Below the pieces are notes generated by a model, which was not told where the DNA came from, made no database searches, and was given only the letters and a program-made list of their open reading frames with translations. Shown piece after piece: positions 15,292 through 21,446 of a stretch of 21,446 bases of DNA; the first letter of the stretch is position 1, and every line of letters starts with the position of its first letter. This stretch comes from Clostridia bacterium. Its GTDB lineage: Bacteria; Bacillota; Clostridia; Christensenellales; UBA1242. The DNA is taken from NCBI GenBank assembly GCA_016290255.1, contig JAEETG010000098.1:1-21446 (forward strand), written 5' to 3'. Made by a program: the position numbers and the translations under genes.

Positions 15292-15328
15292 TTCTTCTCC
15301 TATTTGTTTTTCATAAATGCTATTATTA

Positions 15329-15357
15329 ATTTTAGCAAAAACCGCATAGAAAAGCAA
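15329..15357 (-). promoter_or_regulatory. Predicted promoter of scpA-scpB
   Basis: On the minus strand TTGCTT (15357-15352) is followed after 17 bases by TAAAAT (15334-15329), with TGC before the -10 box. Its -10 region (TTTTTGCTAAAAT) closely resembles that of the polysaccharide operon promoter. Transcription would start near 15322, about 30 bases before ATG 15291. Confidence 0.7.
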
Positions 15358-15408
15358 CTAAATAAGCCCTTATTATCACATTTTGTTCTATAAAATTCAT
15401 AAAAAAAA

Positions 15409-15414
15409 TATAAT
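15409..15414 (+). promoter_or_regulatory. Consensus -10 box next to the ylbJ start codon
   Basis: A perfect TATAAT lies only five bases before the ATG at 15420, so transcription would start at or very near the start codon. No clear -35 box is seen: the 6-mer at 17-base spacing, TTCTAT, is poor. No ribosome binding site precedes the ATG. The promoter is therefore inferred from the -10 box alone and may use another sigma factor. Confidence 0.4.
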
Positions 15415-15419
15415 AAAAT

Positions 15420-16406
15420 ATGCATGCAAAAACATTGAAAACAGCAAAAGTTTTTCTCACTTTTTTGGTGTTTGTTTTAATTATATCACTTATAGTTAGC
15501 CCTCAAACATACATATCAAGCACCCTTAACGGCATTGATGTTTGGCTCACAAAGGTTGTTCCAGCACTTTTCCCGTTTTTCTTTTTAACAAAACTGTTAA
15601 CTGAGTTAAATGTTGTGGAAAAAATCTCAAAACTTTTAACTCCCATAACAAAAAAATTGTTTAAGACCCCGGGAATTTCATCTTATGTTTTTTTAATGAG
15701 CATAATTTCTGGTTACCCAGTTGGTGCAAAACTTATTTCTGAACTTTTTAAAAAAGGCGTAATAAACAATGTTGATGCAACAAAAATGAACGCATTTTGC
15801 TCCACTTCAGGCCCATTATTTATTGTTGGAACAGTGGGGGTTTGCATGTTTAAGTCGCAAACTTTTGGGTTCATTATTTTAATTTCGCACATTTTGGGTG
15901 CTTTTTTAAACGGAATTTTATATCGAAATTATAACCAAAAACAAATTGAATATAGCATCACATCAAACAGTGAGAAAAACTCAAACAACATCTTGTCTGG
16001 CATATTATATGACAGCATAATTTCAATTTTAATGGTTGGTGGCTATATTGCAATCTTCTTTGTTTTTATTGATTTTTTAAACAATGTGGGCTTAATTAAT
16101 GTTTTTTCAATTATTCCACAAAAGTTATTTTCACAAAATGTTCCAGAAGGCTTTTTTAACTCCATTATAAACGGCTTTGTTGAAGTCACTCGAGGGCTTT
16201 TGGACCTTTCAAGCCTCAACCTAAACAAATCCCTTTTGTGCTGCTCAGCCACATTTTTAATCTCTTTTGGAGGGCTTTCAATTCATTTACAATCAATATA
16301 TTTTTTGAAATCTGCAAAAATAAAAATAAGTGTCTACTTTTTGCAAAAGCTAACTCATGCAATTTTTTCAACACTTATTTGTTTGGGGATTTGTTTATTC
16401 TTGTAA
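15420..16406 (+). CDS. ylbJ: Sporulation membrane protein YlbJ / SpoVV-like
   Basis: A 328-residue integral membrane protein of the nucleoside-recognition (Gate-domain) family. In Bacillus the homologue SpoVV (YlbJ) moves dipicolinic acid from the mother cell into the intermembrane space around the forespore. The N-terminus has a membrane segment (12-26), followed by the GIDVWLTKVVPALFPFFFLT block. SGYPVGAKLI (97-106) and the CSTSGPLFIVGTVG block (127-140) are the Gate-type motifs. Several more membrane segments follow. ATG 15420 has no Shine-Dalgarno sequence and sits at the expected transcription start. It is divergent from scpA and overlaps the next gene tail to tail by 12 bases. A role outside sporulation is possible, since no other clear sporulation gene is in the window. 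Confidence 0.87.
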   Translation: MHAKTLKTAKVFLTFLVFVLIISLIVSPQTYISSTLNGIDVWLTKVVPALFPFFFLTKLLTELNVVEKISKLLTPITKKLFKTPGISSYVFLMSIISGYPVGAKLISELFKKGVINNVDATKMNAFCSTSGPLFIVGTVGVCMFKSQTFGFIILISHILGAFLNGILYRNYNQKQIEYSITSNSEKNSNNILSGILYDSIISILMVGGYIAIFFVFIDFLNNVGLINVFSIIPQKLFSQNVPEGFFNSIINGFVEVTRGLLDLSSLNLNKSLLCCSATFLISFGGLSIHLQSIYFLKSAKIKISVYFLQKLTHAIFSTLICLGICLFL

Positions 16407-17177
16407 GGTTGCATAGAACTCTCTTAGCCTGTTTTCCAGTTCTTCTTTATAGTATCTAACGCTCTTGATTGGCTTTAAAAGATAATATAATGAAATTATC
16501 AAAGCATTCATAATTTTTAGGTTTCCCATATCCATACTTTCAAGCATTCCGTCAATTGTTATGTTGATTTCATCACGTCTATCTGGTTTCACCTTGTAAT
16601 CTATTTCAATGGTTTCTTTGATGAGTTTTAGTGTGTTTGTCACATCGTGGTAGAACTCTCCCAAAATATCACCTTTCTCTTCCATTTCATCGGTTTCTTC
16701 CACAATTTCTTCTTCTTGCGGAGCCTCTTCAACATCTTCTTCAATTTCTTCGCCAACAACAATTGAACATAGTGCATCTCTAAATGGGAACACAACTTTG
16801 TGAACAAAATTCAAAAATGCATATCCCATGTCGCCATTGTCATTAACAAAAAATTCTTTCAAAAATTCGTGAAGATCTAATTTATGGGTGTCGCACTCAC
16901 TCAAAATGTTAAAAACAAGTGCAATAACTTTTGTTTTTTCTTCTGGCAACCTAAAATATAGTGTTTCAGCATCTTTTCTAACTTGTGCTTTTTGGAACTC
17001 TGCTTCATAGTTGAAATTTATCAAGCATTCACCAACTGTTGCAAAAAGGTCGGAACTTTCCATAATTGTTTTCAAAACTTTTCCAATCTTTGCATCAGCA
17101 AGAATTAGCTTTGCATTTTGCAAATCTGTGCAAGCATCATAAAAGTTTATAATATCATTGTTTTTGTTTTCTTCCAT
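16395..17177 (-). CDS. Acidic hypothetical protein, unrecognised
   Basis: I do not recognise this protein. ATG 17177, preceded by GGGGA, is chosen over the more upstream in-frame start at 17234, which lacks a binding site and lies upstream of the predicted promoter; the product has 260 residues. It has a mostly helical N-terminal part (about 8-140), an acidic linker at about 142-168 consisting almost entirely of Glu and Asp with a few small residues, and a C-terminal helical domain (about 170-258). There is no signal peptide and no clear membrane segment. It has a good TTGTTT-17-TACTAT promoter and is divergent from the DUF4364-TSCPD operon. Its last 12 bases overlap the end of ylbJ on the other strand. 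The architecture suggests a soluble, possibly scaffold-like or interaction protein, but this is a guess. Confidence 0.8.
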   Translation of the reverse strand: MEENKNNDIINFYDACTDLQNAKLILADAKIGKVLKTIMESSDLFATVGECLINFNYEAEFQKAQVRKDAETLYFRLPEEKTKVIALVFNILSECDTHKLDLHEFLKEFFVNDNGDMGYAFLNFVHKVVFPFRDALCSIVVGEEIEEDVEEAPQEEEIVEETDEMEEKGDILGEFYHDVTNTLKLIKETIEIDYKVKPDRRDEINITIDGMLESMDMGNLKIMNALIISLYYLLKPIKSVRYYKEELENRLREFYATLQE

Positions 17178-17197
17178 ATGATTTTCCCCATTTGTGT

Positions 17198-17226
17198 ATA
17201 GTATTAGTTTAACACAACGAAAACAA
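17198..17226 (-). promoter_or_regulatory. Predicted promoter of the acidic hypothetical gene
   Basis: On the minus strand TTGTTT (17226-17221) is followed after 17 bases by TACTAT (17203-17198). The transcription start would lie near 17191, about 14 bases before ATG 17177, close but compatible with the GGGGA ribosome binding site. The promoter is back to back with that of the DUF4364 operon. Confidence 0.6.
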
Positions 17227-17275
17227 AAAACCAAACAATTTGGAAATATTTTTTAAGTTTTTGTTGCTTTTTTGT

Positions 17276-17304
17276 TTGTCAGGCTCCAATTTATGTGTTA
17301 TAAT
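17276..17304 (+). promoter_or_regulatory. Predicted promoter of the DUF4364-TSCPD operon
   Basis: TTGTCA (17276-17281) is followed after 17 bases by a perfect TATAAT (17299-17304), with TGT immediately before the -10 box. Transcription would start near 17311, about 39 bases before the TTG start of the DUF4364 gene. Confidence 0.82.
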
Positions 17305-17349
17305 ATGGGCTATAAATAAAATCATTAACAAAAAAGGGGGAATTAGATT

Positions 17350-17904
17350 TTGAAAGAAAATTTTTCTAGAGATGACACAGAAACAAAATTAATTCTTCTT
17401 TATATGCTTGAACAAATTGAAATTCCACTTAGTGAACAATTCATTTTCGACATATGCACATCAAGAAACTCTTGGATTAACTATATGGAATTAAAAGCCG
17501 TTTTCCCAACGCTCATTGAGTTCAAAATGATTTTCTCGGTTGATGAAAAGGGAGAAAATCCAAGATATAGCCTAACCGCTCTTGGAAGAAACATTGTTAA
17601 CTCATTTTATAAAGACATACCAGAAGACCTGCGAGAAAACATTTCAACTTTCTGTAAGACAAACAGAATGTATTTTAAAAGACTTCAAGAATATGTGGCA
17701 GAATTTAAGAAAAATGCAGACGGAACATATATGGTTAAACTCAAAATTATCGACTCAACTTCAGACATTCCAACATTTGAAATTAACATAAATGTTCAAA
17801 CACGAGCAGAAGCAATTAAAGCAATTGAATTGTGGCCAAACAAAGCACCAAACTTTTATGAATTTGTCTACACCAATTTGTTGTGGACTGAAAAAGGGGA
17901 TTAG
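17350..17904 (+). CDS. DUF4364 family protein
   Basis: A 184-residue soluble protein matching DUF4364, a Firmicutes family found mostly in Clostridia. Residues about 10-90 look like a winged helix: an N-terminal ILLYMLEQIEIPLSEQF segment, then WINYMELKAVFPTLIEFKMI and RYSLTALGRNIVNSF, the last resembling a recognition helix and wing. The second half (95-184) is a mixed region with NADGTYMVKLKI and ending in LWTEKGD. The start is TTG 17350 with GGGGGA eight bases upstream. It is followed by the TSCPD gene after three bases and shares its promoter. A DNA-binding or regulatory role is plausible from the fold but unproven. Confidence 0.82.
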   Translation: MKENFSRDDTETKLILLYMLEQIEIPLSEQFIFDICTSRNSWINYMELKAVFPTLIEFKMIFSVDEKGENPRYSLTALGRNIVNSFYKDIPEDLRENISTFCKTNRMYFKRLQEYVAEFKKNADGTYMVKLKIIDSTSDIPTFEININVQTRAEAIKAIELWPNKAPNFYEFVYTNLLWTEKGD

Positions 17905-17907
17905 TTT

Positions 17908-18246
17908 ATGGAATCTTTTAGAACAATTGGAACATGCTCTCGTCAAATTATATTTGATGTTGACGACAATGGCATACTTAGAGATTTGAAATTTTTGGGT
18001 GGTTGTGCCGGAGGCTTGCAGGCTCTGGCAAGGCTTACCATCGGTAAACCAATAAAAGAAATCATTGCCATCTGTTCTGGCATAAAATGCAAAAATGACA
18101 CAAGTTGCCCTGACCAGCTTGCAAAGGCTCTTATCGCCTACCAAAAATCAAAAGAGGAACCAATCGACCCAATAAAGCGTGGGCATCCACAAGTTCTAAA
18201 ACTAAACATATCCGTTGTGAACGTTAAATTAAAAAGAGATGACTAA
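17908..18246 (+). CDS. TSCPD domain protein (TIGR03905-like) with C-terminal tail
   Basis: A 112-residue protein with a TSCPD domain, the same module found at the C-terminus of some B12-dependent ribonucleotide reductases. Motifs are TCSRQIIFDV (9-18), GGCAGG (31-36), SGIKC near 57-61 and TSCPDQ (65-70). Cys10, Cys33, Cys61 and Cys67 could bind a metal. The stand-alone family usually has about 80 residues; here about 35 extra residues (EEPIDPIKRGHPQVLKL and a basic end) follow. ATG 17908 has GGGGA seven bases upstream, three bases after the DUF4364 stop, so the genes are coupled. The stop codon lies in the loop of the following terminator. Its substrate is unknown. Confidence 0.88.
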   Translation: MESFRTIGTCSRQIIFDVDDNGILRDLKFLGGCAGGLQALARLTIGKPIKEIIAICSGIKCKNDTSCPDQLAKALIAYQKSKEEPIDPIKRGHPQVLKLNISVVNVKLKRDD

Positions 18247-18260
18247 TTCATCTCTTTTTT
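18231..18260. terminator. Bidirectional Rho-independent terminator between the TSCPD and acetyltransferase genes
   Basis: AAAAAGAGATGA (18231-18242) pairs perfectly with TCATCTCTTTTT (18248-18259) around a five-base loop; a T run follows on the plus strand and AT-rich sequence on the minus strand. It would end the DUF4364-TSCPD transcript and may also serve the acetyltransferase gene from the other side. The TSCPD stop codon TAA lies at 18244-18246, within the loop. Confidence 0.85.
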
Positions 18261-18284
18261 CATCTTTTTTCATAACACAAGTCA

Positions 18285-19109
18285 TTATAAATTAAATTTG
18301 TTTTGCTTATAAACATCTATATCATACATGGTTTTAAAATTTAATTCTTTATATAACTTTTCATTATTTGAATTTTTTGCTGTGAACAAACAAAAATGTT
18401 TTATATTTTCTTTTTTTAGCTCATTTTGAACATATTTTAATAGGTTTGAAAAAACACCTTTGCCCCTGTGAGCCACATAAGTTCCTCCACCATATAAGCC
18501 ACACATTTGCAAATCTTTGCTTATAACAGCAGAAACCATTCCAACTGGGCTTTTTTGATATTCACTGATATAATGCCTATAATCCCATTTGTGTTCATTT
18601 TTAAACGACAACAACAAAGCATCAAAATAACAATCCTTTAGTGCTGGATACACATCTGTTGATAGAGTTTGTGTTTTTGATGTTTTGAAAGTGTTCACAA
18701 ACAGCAAACTTTCATTTTTGTTGTTAATTTGTCTAAAAGAATAGCCTTCCAAAATCCGCGGTCTACAAATAATGTTATCTGTCATCATACAAACGCTTGT
18801 TCCACAATAATTATAGTTTTCTTTTAAATATAATTCCACTTCTTCACTTATTTCAACTGTTGGATTAATTGATATCACAAACTCTCTATGTATTTTTTTA
18901 AAAAACTTTTTTGCATCACTCACAACTTGTTCAAACTCTTGAATTGTTTGAGCACTAAAACAAGTTAAAAAATTCCAATATTCAGAGTCAACAACTTGAG
19001 AATAAACAATCCAGCCATTTGCAAGTTTTTCAATATTTGACAAAAACATTCCAACCTGACTTTCATAACTCATAATTTCCAACTCTTTATTTGTAAAAAC
19101 TTTTTTCAT
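18285..19109 (-). CDS. GNAT family N-acetyltransferase
   Basis: A 274-residue protein whose C-terminal half (about 120-270) is a GNAT domain. HRGKGVFSNLLKYVQNEL near 214-231 is the acetyl-CoA-binding motif A, and AKNSNNEKLYKELNFK (244-259) is motif B. It is preceded by a GLYGGGTYVA strand. The N-terminal 115 residues resemble no GNAT segment I know well and may be a second, degenerate GNAT-like half or a substrate-recognition domain. ATG 19109 has AGGAG six bases upstream and its own promoter at 19130-19159. No adjacent gene suggests the substrate, so the acceptor is unknown. Confidence 0.83.
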   Translation of the reverse strand: MKKVFTNKELEIMSYESQVGMFLSNIEKLANGWIVYSQVVDSEYWNFLTCFSAQTIQEFEQVVSDAKKFFKKIHREFVISINPTVEISEEVELYLKENYNYCGTSVCMMTDNIICRPRILEGYSFRQINNKNESLLFVNTFKTSKTQTLSTDVYPALKDCYFDALLLSFKNEHKWDYRHYISEYQKSPVGMVSAVISKDLQMCGLYGGGTYVAHRGKGVFSNLLKYVQNELKKENIKHFCLFTAKNSNNEKLYKELNFKTMYDIDVYKQNKFNL

Positions 19110-19129
19110 ACATATCTCCTAACAAGGGT

Positions 19130-19159
19130 ATTATAACACATAATAACACAATATCACAA
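19130..19159 (-). promoter_or_regulatory. Predicted promoter of the acetyltransferase gene
   Basis: On the minus strand TTGTGA (19159-19154) is followed after 18 bases by a perfect TATAAT (19135-19130), with TGT before it as in an extended -10 promoter. Transcription would start near 19123, about 14 bases before the start codon. Confidence 0.65.
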
Positions 19160-19174
19160 ACTTTTTCAAAAAAT

Positions 19175-19201
19175 AAAAACAGAGCACTATGCTCTGTTTT
19201 T
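19175..19201. terminator. Terminator hairpin at the end of ftsW
   Basis: AAAAACAGAGCA and TGCTCTGTTTTT (19175-19186 and 19190-19201) form a perfect 12-bp stem. The three-base loop is exactly the ftsW stop codon (TAG on the minus strand, 19187-19189). The minus-strand side continues into T-rich sequence. It would end the murD-ftsW transcript before the acetyltransferase promoter. Confidence 0.85.
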
Positions 19202-20299
19202 GCTTTGCCTATCAATATTTAAAAGCACACCAACAGCCGCCATAAACATTACAAGACTTGTTGAGCCAGAACTCATCAATGGAAGTGGAAGTCCGGTTGG
19301 GGGCACAAGGCCCGACACAACAAAAACATTTAAAACAACCTGAATTGCAAAAATAGATGAAATTCCAATTGCTAGAAATGAACCAAACCTATTGTTTGCT
19401 TTGATTGCAATTTTGTAACCTGCAATGATTAAAACAAGATATAAAATCAAAACACAAATTGCACCAAAAAATCCAAGTTCTTCTCCAATTATTGAAAAAA
19501 TAAAATCACTTTCCGAAAACGGAAGAAATGAATATTTTGCGCGGGAGTTAAAAAGCCCAACTCCAAAAAATCCTCCAGAACCCAGTGAGTATAGCGATTG
19601 AATAAGTTGAAACCCCTCCCCTTGTGGGCTTGCCCAAGGGTCTAAAAATGCAACTATTCTGTTAATTCGATATGGCTCAATCAAGATTAGAATTGGAATC
19701 AAAACAAGTGCTGGAAGCAATAAAAGACACAAATGCTTTATTTTCATCCCTCCCACTAAAAGCATCACAACCATTAAGGCGGCAAAACAAATTGTGATGC
19801 TCATGTTTGGTTCAAGCATAATTAAAAAACACATCACAAGCCCTGAAATCAAAATTGGAAGCAATCCCCTAAAAGTGTTTATCTTTTCATGGTCAGAAAT
19901 AAACCCAGCACAAAAAATAATGAAACAAAACTTTGCAATTTCACTTGCCTGAAAACTGAATGAGCCAAAACCAATCCACCTTTTTGCGCCATAGCTTTCA
20001 ATTCCAATTCCAGGAATAAACACAATGCATAACGCTATAACCCCAAGAGCCAAAGCGTAATATTTTATTTTCTTCAAAAAGTTATAGTTAAAAAAATAAA
20101 AAAACACCAAAGCACCAACCCCAAGAACAGCCCCAACAATTTGTTTGTTTGCAAAATACATTGAGTTTCCATATGTTTTTTGTGCATTATATGACGATGC
20201 AGAAAACACCATAATAGCACCCAAAACAACCAGGATTAAGCATGGAACCAAAACCCACCAATTAATTTTCAATTTAGTTTTTACAAAATAATCAGCCAT
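19187..20299 (-). CDS. ftsW: Cell-division peptidoglycan polymerase FtsW (SEDS family)
   Basis: FtsW is the SEDS glycosyltransferase that polymerises lipid II at the division septum together with a class B penicillin-binding protein. About ten membrane segments are visible. Family motifs are IMVFSASSYNAQ near 29-40, SYGAKRWIG (102-110), SFQASEIAKF, EPNMSITIC, QSLYSLGSGGFFGVGLFNS, LPFSESDFIFSIIGEELGF and the C-terminal PPTGLPLPLMSSGSTSLVMF. The frame is open to 20398, but ATG 20299 is chosen since it gives the usual start and has GAAAGG seven bases upstream. It yields 370 residues. It overlaps murD by 8 bases. A terminator follows, so murG does not follow here as it does in many dcw clusters. 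RodA is the closest alternative; the murD neighbour favours FtsW. Confidence 0.95.
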   Translation of the reverse strand: MADYFVKTKLKINWWVLVPCLILVVLGAIMVFSASSYNAQKTYGNSMYFANKQIVGAVLGVGALVFFYFFNYNFLKKIKYYALALGVIALCIVFIPGIGIESYGAKRWIGFGSFSFQASEIAKFCFIIFCAGFISDHEKINTFRGLLPILISGLVMCFLIMLEPNMSITICFAALMVVMLLVGGMKIKHLCLLLLPALVLIPILILIEPYRINRIVAFLDPWASPQGEGFQLIQSLYSLGSGGFFGVGLFNSRAKYSFLPFSESDFIFSIIGEELGFFGAICVLILYLVLIIAGYKIAIKANNRFGSFLAIGISSIFAIQVVLNVFVVSGLVPPTGLPLPLMSSGSTSLVMFMAAVGVLLNIDRQSKNRA

Positions 20300-21446
20300 T
20301 AACCAACCTTTCAACCAATGATTTATAATAATTTCCTCTTGCCTCATAGGAAGAAAACTGGTCAAAACTTGAGCACGCTGGAGAAAATAAAACAACATTT
20401 TCTTCCATTTCTTTTGTGTTTATTTGAGTGAAAACATCTTTTAATGTTTTAACTTTTTTAATGTTTTGAAAAGAATATTTTTTTGCACTTTTATATATTT
20501 TGTTTCTAGTTTCACCAAACGCAAAAATTCTAACAACACTTTGTTTCAAATTTTGAAAAAGATTGTCAAAGTTTTCGCCCTTATCTTTCCCACCCAAAAT
20601 GAGAAGCGTTTTTTGATTAAAGCAAGAAATTGCATTTTGAGTTGAGTGAATATTTGTCCCCTTTGAATCATCATAAAACGAAACGCCATCAATCTTTTCA
20701 ACAAACTCAATCCTATGCTCTGGCAAAGAAAAAACTTTTATTGTTTCACAAATGCTTTCAAACTTAGCCCCACTCAAAAGAGCCATGATTGAGGCACACA
20801 TAACATTATATAAATTGTGCACCCCCAAAAAATGCACAATTTTTCTTTCAAACGAAAATTCATTGTCTTGAAATCTAAACACAATGTTTTCATTATCTAA
20901 AAACGCTCCAAACAAATTTCTTGGAAGAGGCTTTAAAGAAAAATAATATTTTTGACAATTTAGAGATTTAGAAAACTCAAATAATTTTTTGTCATCAAAA
21001 TTAAATATGGCAATGCTATATGTGGAAAAGTTTGTGAAAATCTTTTTCTTCGCAGAAAAATATTCATCAAAATTTTTATATCTATCTAGGTGGTCATTTG
21101 CAATGTTTAAAAATCCAACCATTTGTGGTTTAAACTTTTCAATATGTTCAAGTTGAAAACTGCTAACCTCACAAACAGCAGTTCCAACACTTTTTTTTGA
21201 AAGTTCTTCACAAAAAGAGTTGCCAACATTGCCAACCATGCACGCGTTGCCATCAATTTTTTTAATCATTTCAAACAGCAAATTAACTGTTGTTGTTTTT
21301 CCATTTGTGCCAGTAACCGCAAGAACTGGTGAATAACAATTTTGAAAAGCAAGTTCAAGTTCTCCAATGATTTTTATGTTATTCTTTTCTGCAATCCTTT
21401 GATATTTTTTCAAACAAATTCCCGGACTTAAAACAATATAATCTAT
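20292..21446 (-). CDS. murD: UDP-N-acetylmuramoyl-L-alanine--D-glutamate ligase, N-terminus cut by window edge
   Basis: MurD adds D-glutamate to UDP-MurNAc-L-Ala in peptidoglycan precursor synthesis. The frame is open to the window end, and 384 residues are visible of about 450. The visible N-terminal end, DYIVLSPGICLKK and then IIGELELAF, is the typical end of domain 1. The central ATP site GTNGKTT is at visible residues 46-52. NDHLDRY, FYDDSKGTNIHST, LILGGKDKG and FSPACSSFDQF are the other MurD signatures. About 60-65 N-terminal residues and the start lie outside. The stop overlaps the ftsW start by 8 bases. In other Firmicutes mraY usually lies just upstream, beyond this window. Confidence 0.96.
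   Translation of the reverse strand: MDYIVLSPGICLKKYQRIAEKNNIKIIGELELAFQNCYSPVLAVTGTNGKTTTVNLLFEMIKKIDGNACMVGNVGNSFCEELSKKSVGTAVCEVSSFQLEHIEKFKPQMVGFLNIANDHLDRYKNFDEYFSAKKKIFTNFSTYSIAIFNFDDKKLFEFSKSLNCQKYYFSLKPLPRNLFGAFLDNENIVFRFQDNEFSFERKIVHFLGVHNLYNVMCASIMALLSGAKFESICETIKVFSLPEHRIEFVEKIDGVSFYDDSKGTNIHSTQNAISCFNQKTLLILGGKDKGENFDNLFQNLKQSVVRIFAFGETRNKIYKSAKKYSFQNIKKVKTLKDVFTQINTKEMEENVVLFSPACSSFDQFSSYEARGNYYKSLVERLVNG

Noticed and set aside
15292..15357. Extra 22 residues at the N-terminus of ScpA
   Set aside because: They overlap the promoter region and have no binding site; AGGAG precedes ATG 15291.
20300..20398. Longer N-terminus for ftsW
   Set aside because: The extra 33 residues lie inside murD and are not like FtsW; ATG 20299 has a binding site and gives the family start.
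1..21446. Mobile elements, CRISPR arrays, tRNA or rRNA genes
   Set aside because: No transposase or integrase motifs, no spaced direct repeats and no cloverleaf-like intergenic segments were seen.

Overview
The window looks like a chromosomal segment of a low-GC, Gram-positive bacterium, most likely an uncultured member of the Clostridia. This rests on AT-rich intergenic DNA with purine-rich ribosome binding sites, TGA used as a normal stop, adjacent scpA and scpB followed by a DUF2953-like gene, dacF and rluB, a DUF4364 gene, a TSCPD-family protein and a YlbJ-like sporulation membrane protein. It is not a plasmid, phage or island: housekeeping genes flank a surface-polysaccharide operon. I saw no tRNA, rRNA, CRISPR array or transposase.

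Right to left on the minus strand, positions 1-10526 hold surface-polysaccharide functions. A near-consensus promoter at 10498-10526 drives a tightly packed operon: DUF4422 glycosyltransferase, a polysaccharide polymerase fused to a GT2 glycosyltransferase, a GT4 glycosyltransferase, a second DUF4422 protein, a GT-A-like glycosyltransferase, UDP-galactopyranose mutase and a Wzx flippase. A hairpin terminator follows wzx. An orphan small ORF comes next. After it, a separate unit contains the undecaprenyl-phosphate sugar transferase (the initiating enzyme) and undecaprenyl diphosphate synthase (uppS, cut by the window edge), with a perfect 20-bp palindrome over its predicted promoter. Together these genes would make the lipid carrier, load the first sugar, extend a repeat unit that includes galactofuranose, flip it and polymerise it.

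Positions 10560-15357 are a conserved chromosomal block, also on the minus strand: scpA-scpB, a terminator, then a DUF2953-like protein, dacF-type D,D-carboxypeptidase, rluB-type pseudouridine synthase and plsC-type acyltransferase, closed by a terminator next to the polysaccharide promoter. ytfJ, spmA and spmB, which often sit in this block in spore formers, are absent.

Positions 15409-18260 hold a plus-strand ylbJ-like gene, apparently leaderless; an unrecognised acidic protein on the minus strand that overlaps it tail to tail; and, divergent from that, a DUF4364-TSCPD operon with a strong promoter and terminator. Positions 18285-21446 hold a GNAT acetyltransferase with its own promoter and the end of a cell-division/peptidoglycan operon, murD (N-terminus cut off) and ftsW, on the minus strand. 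All intergenic gaps are below 300 bases.
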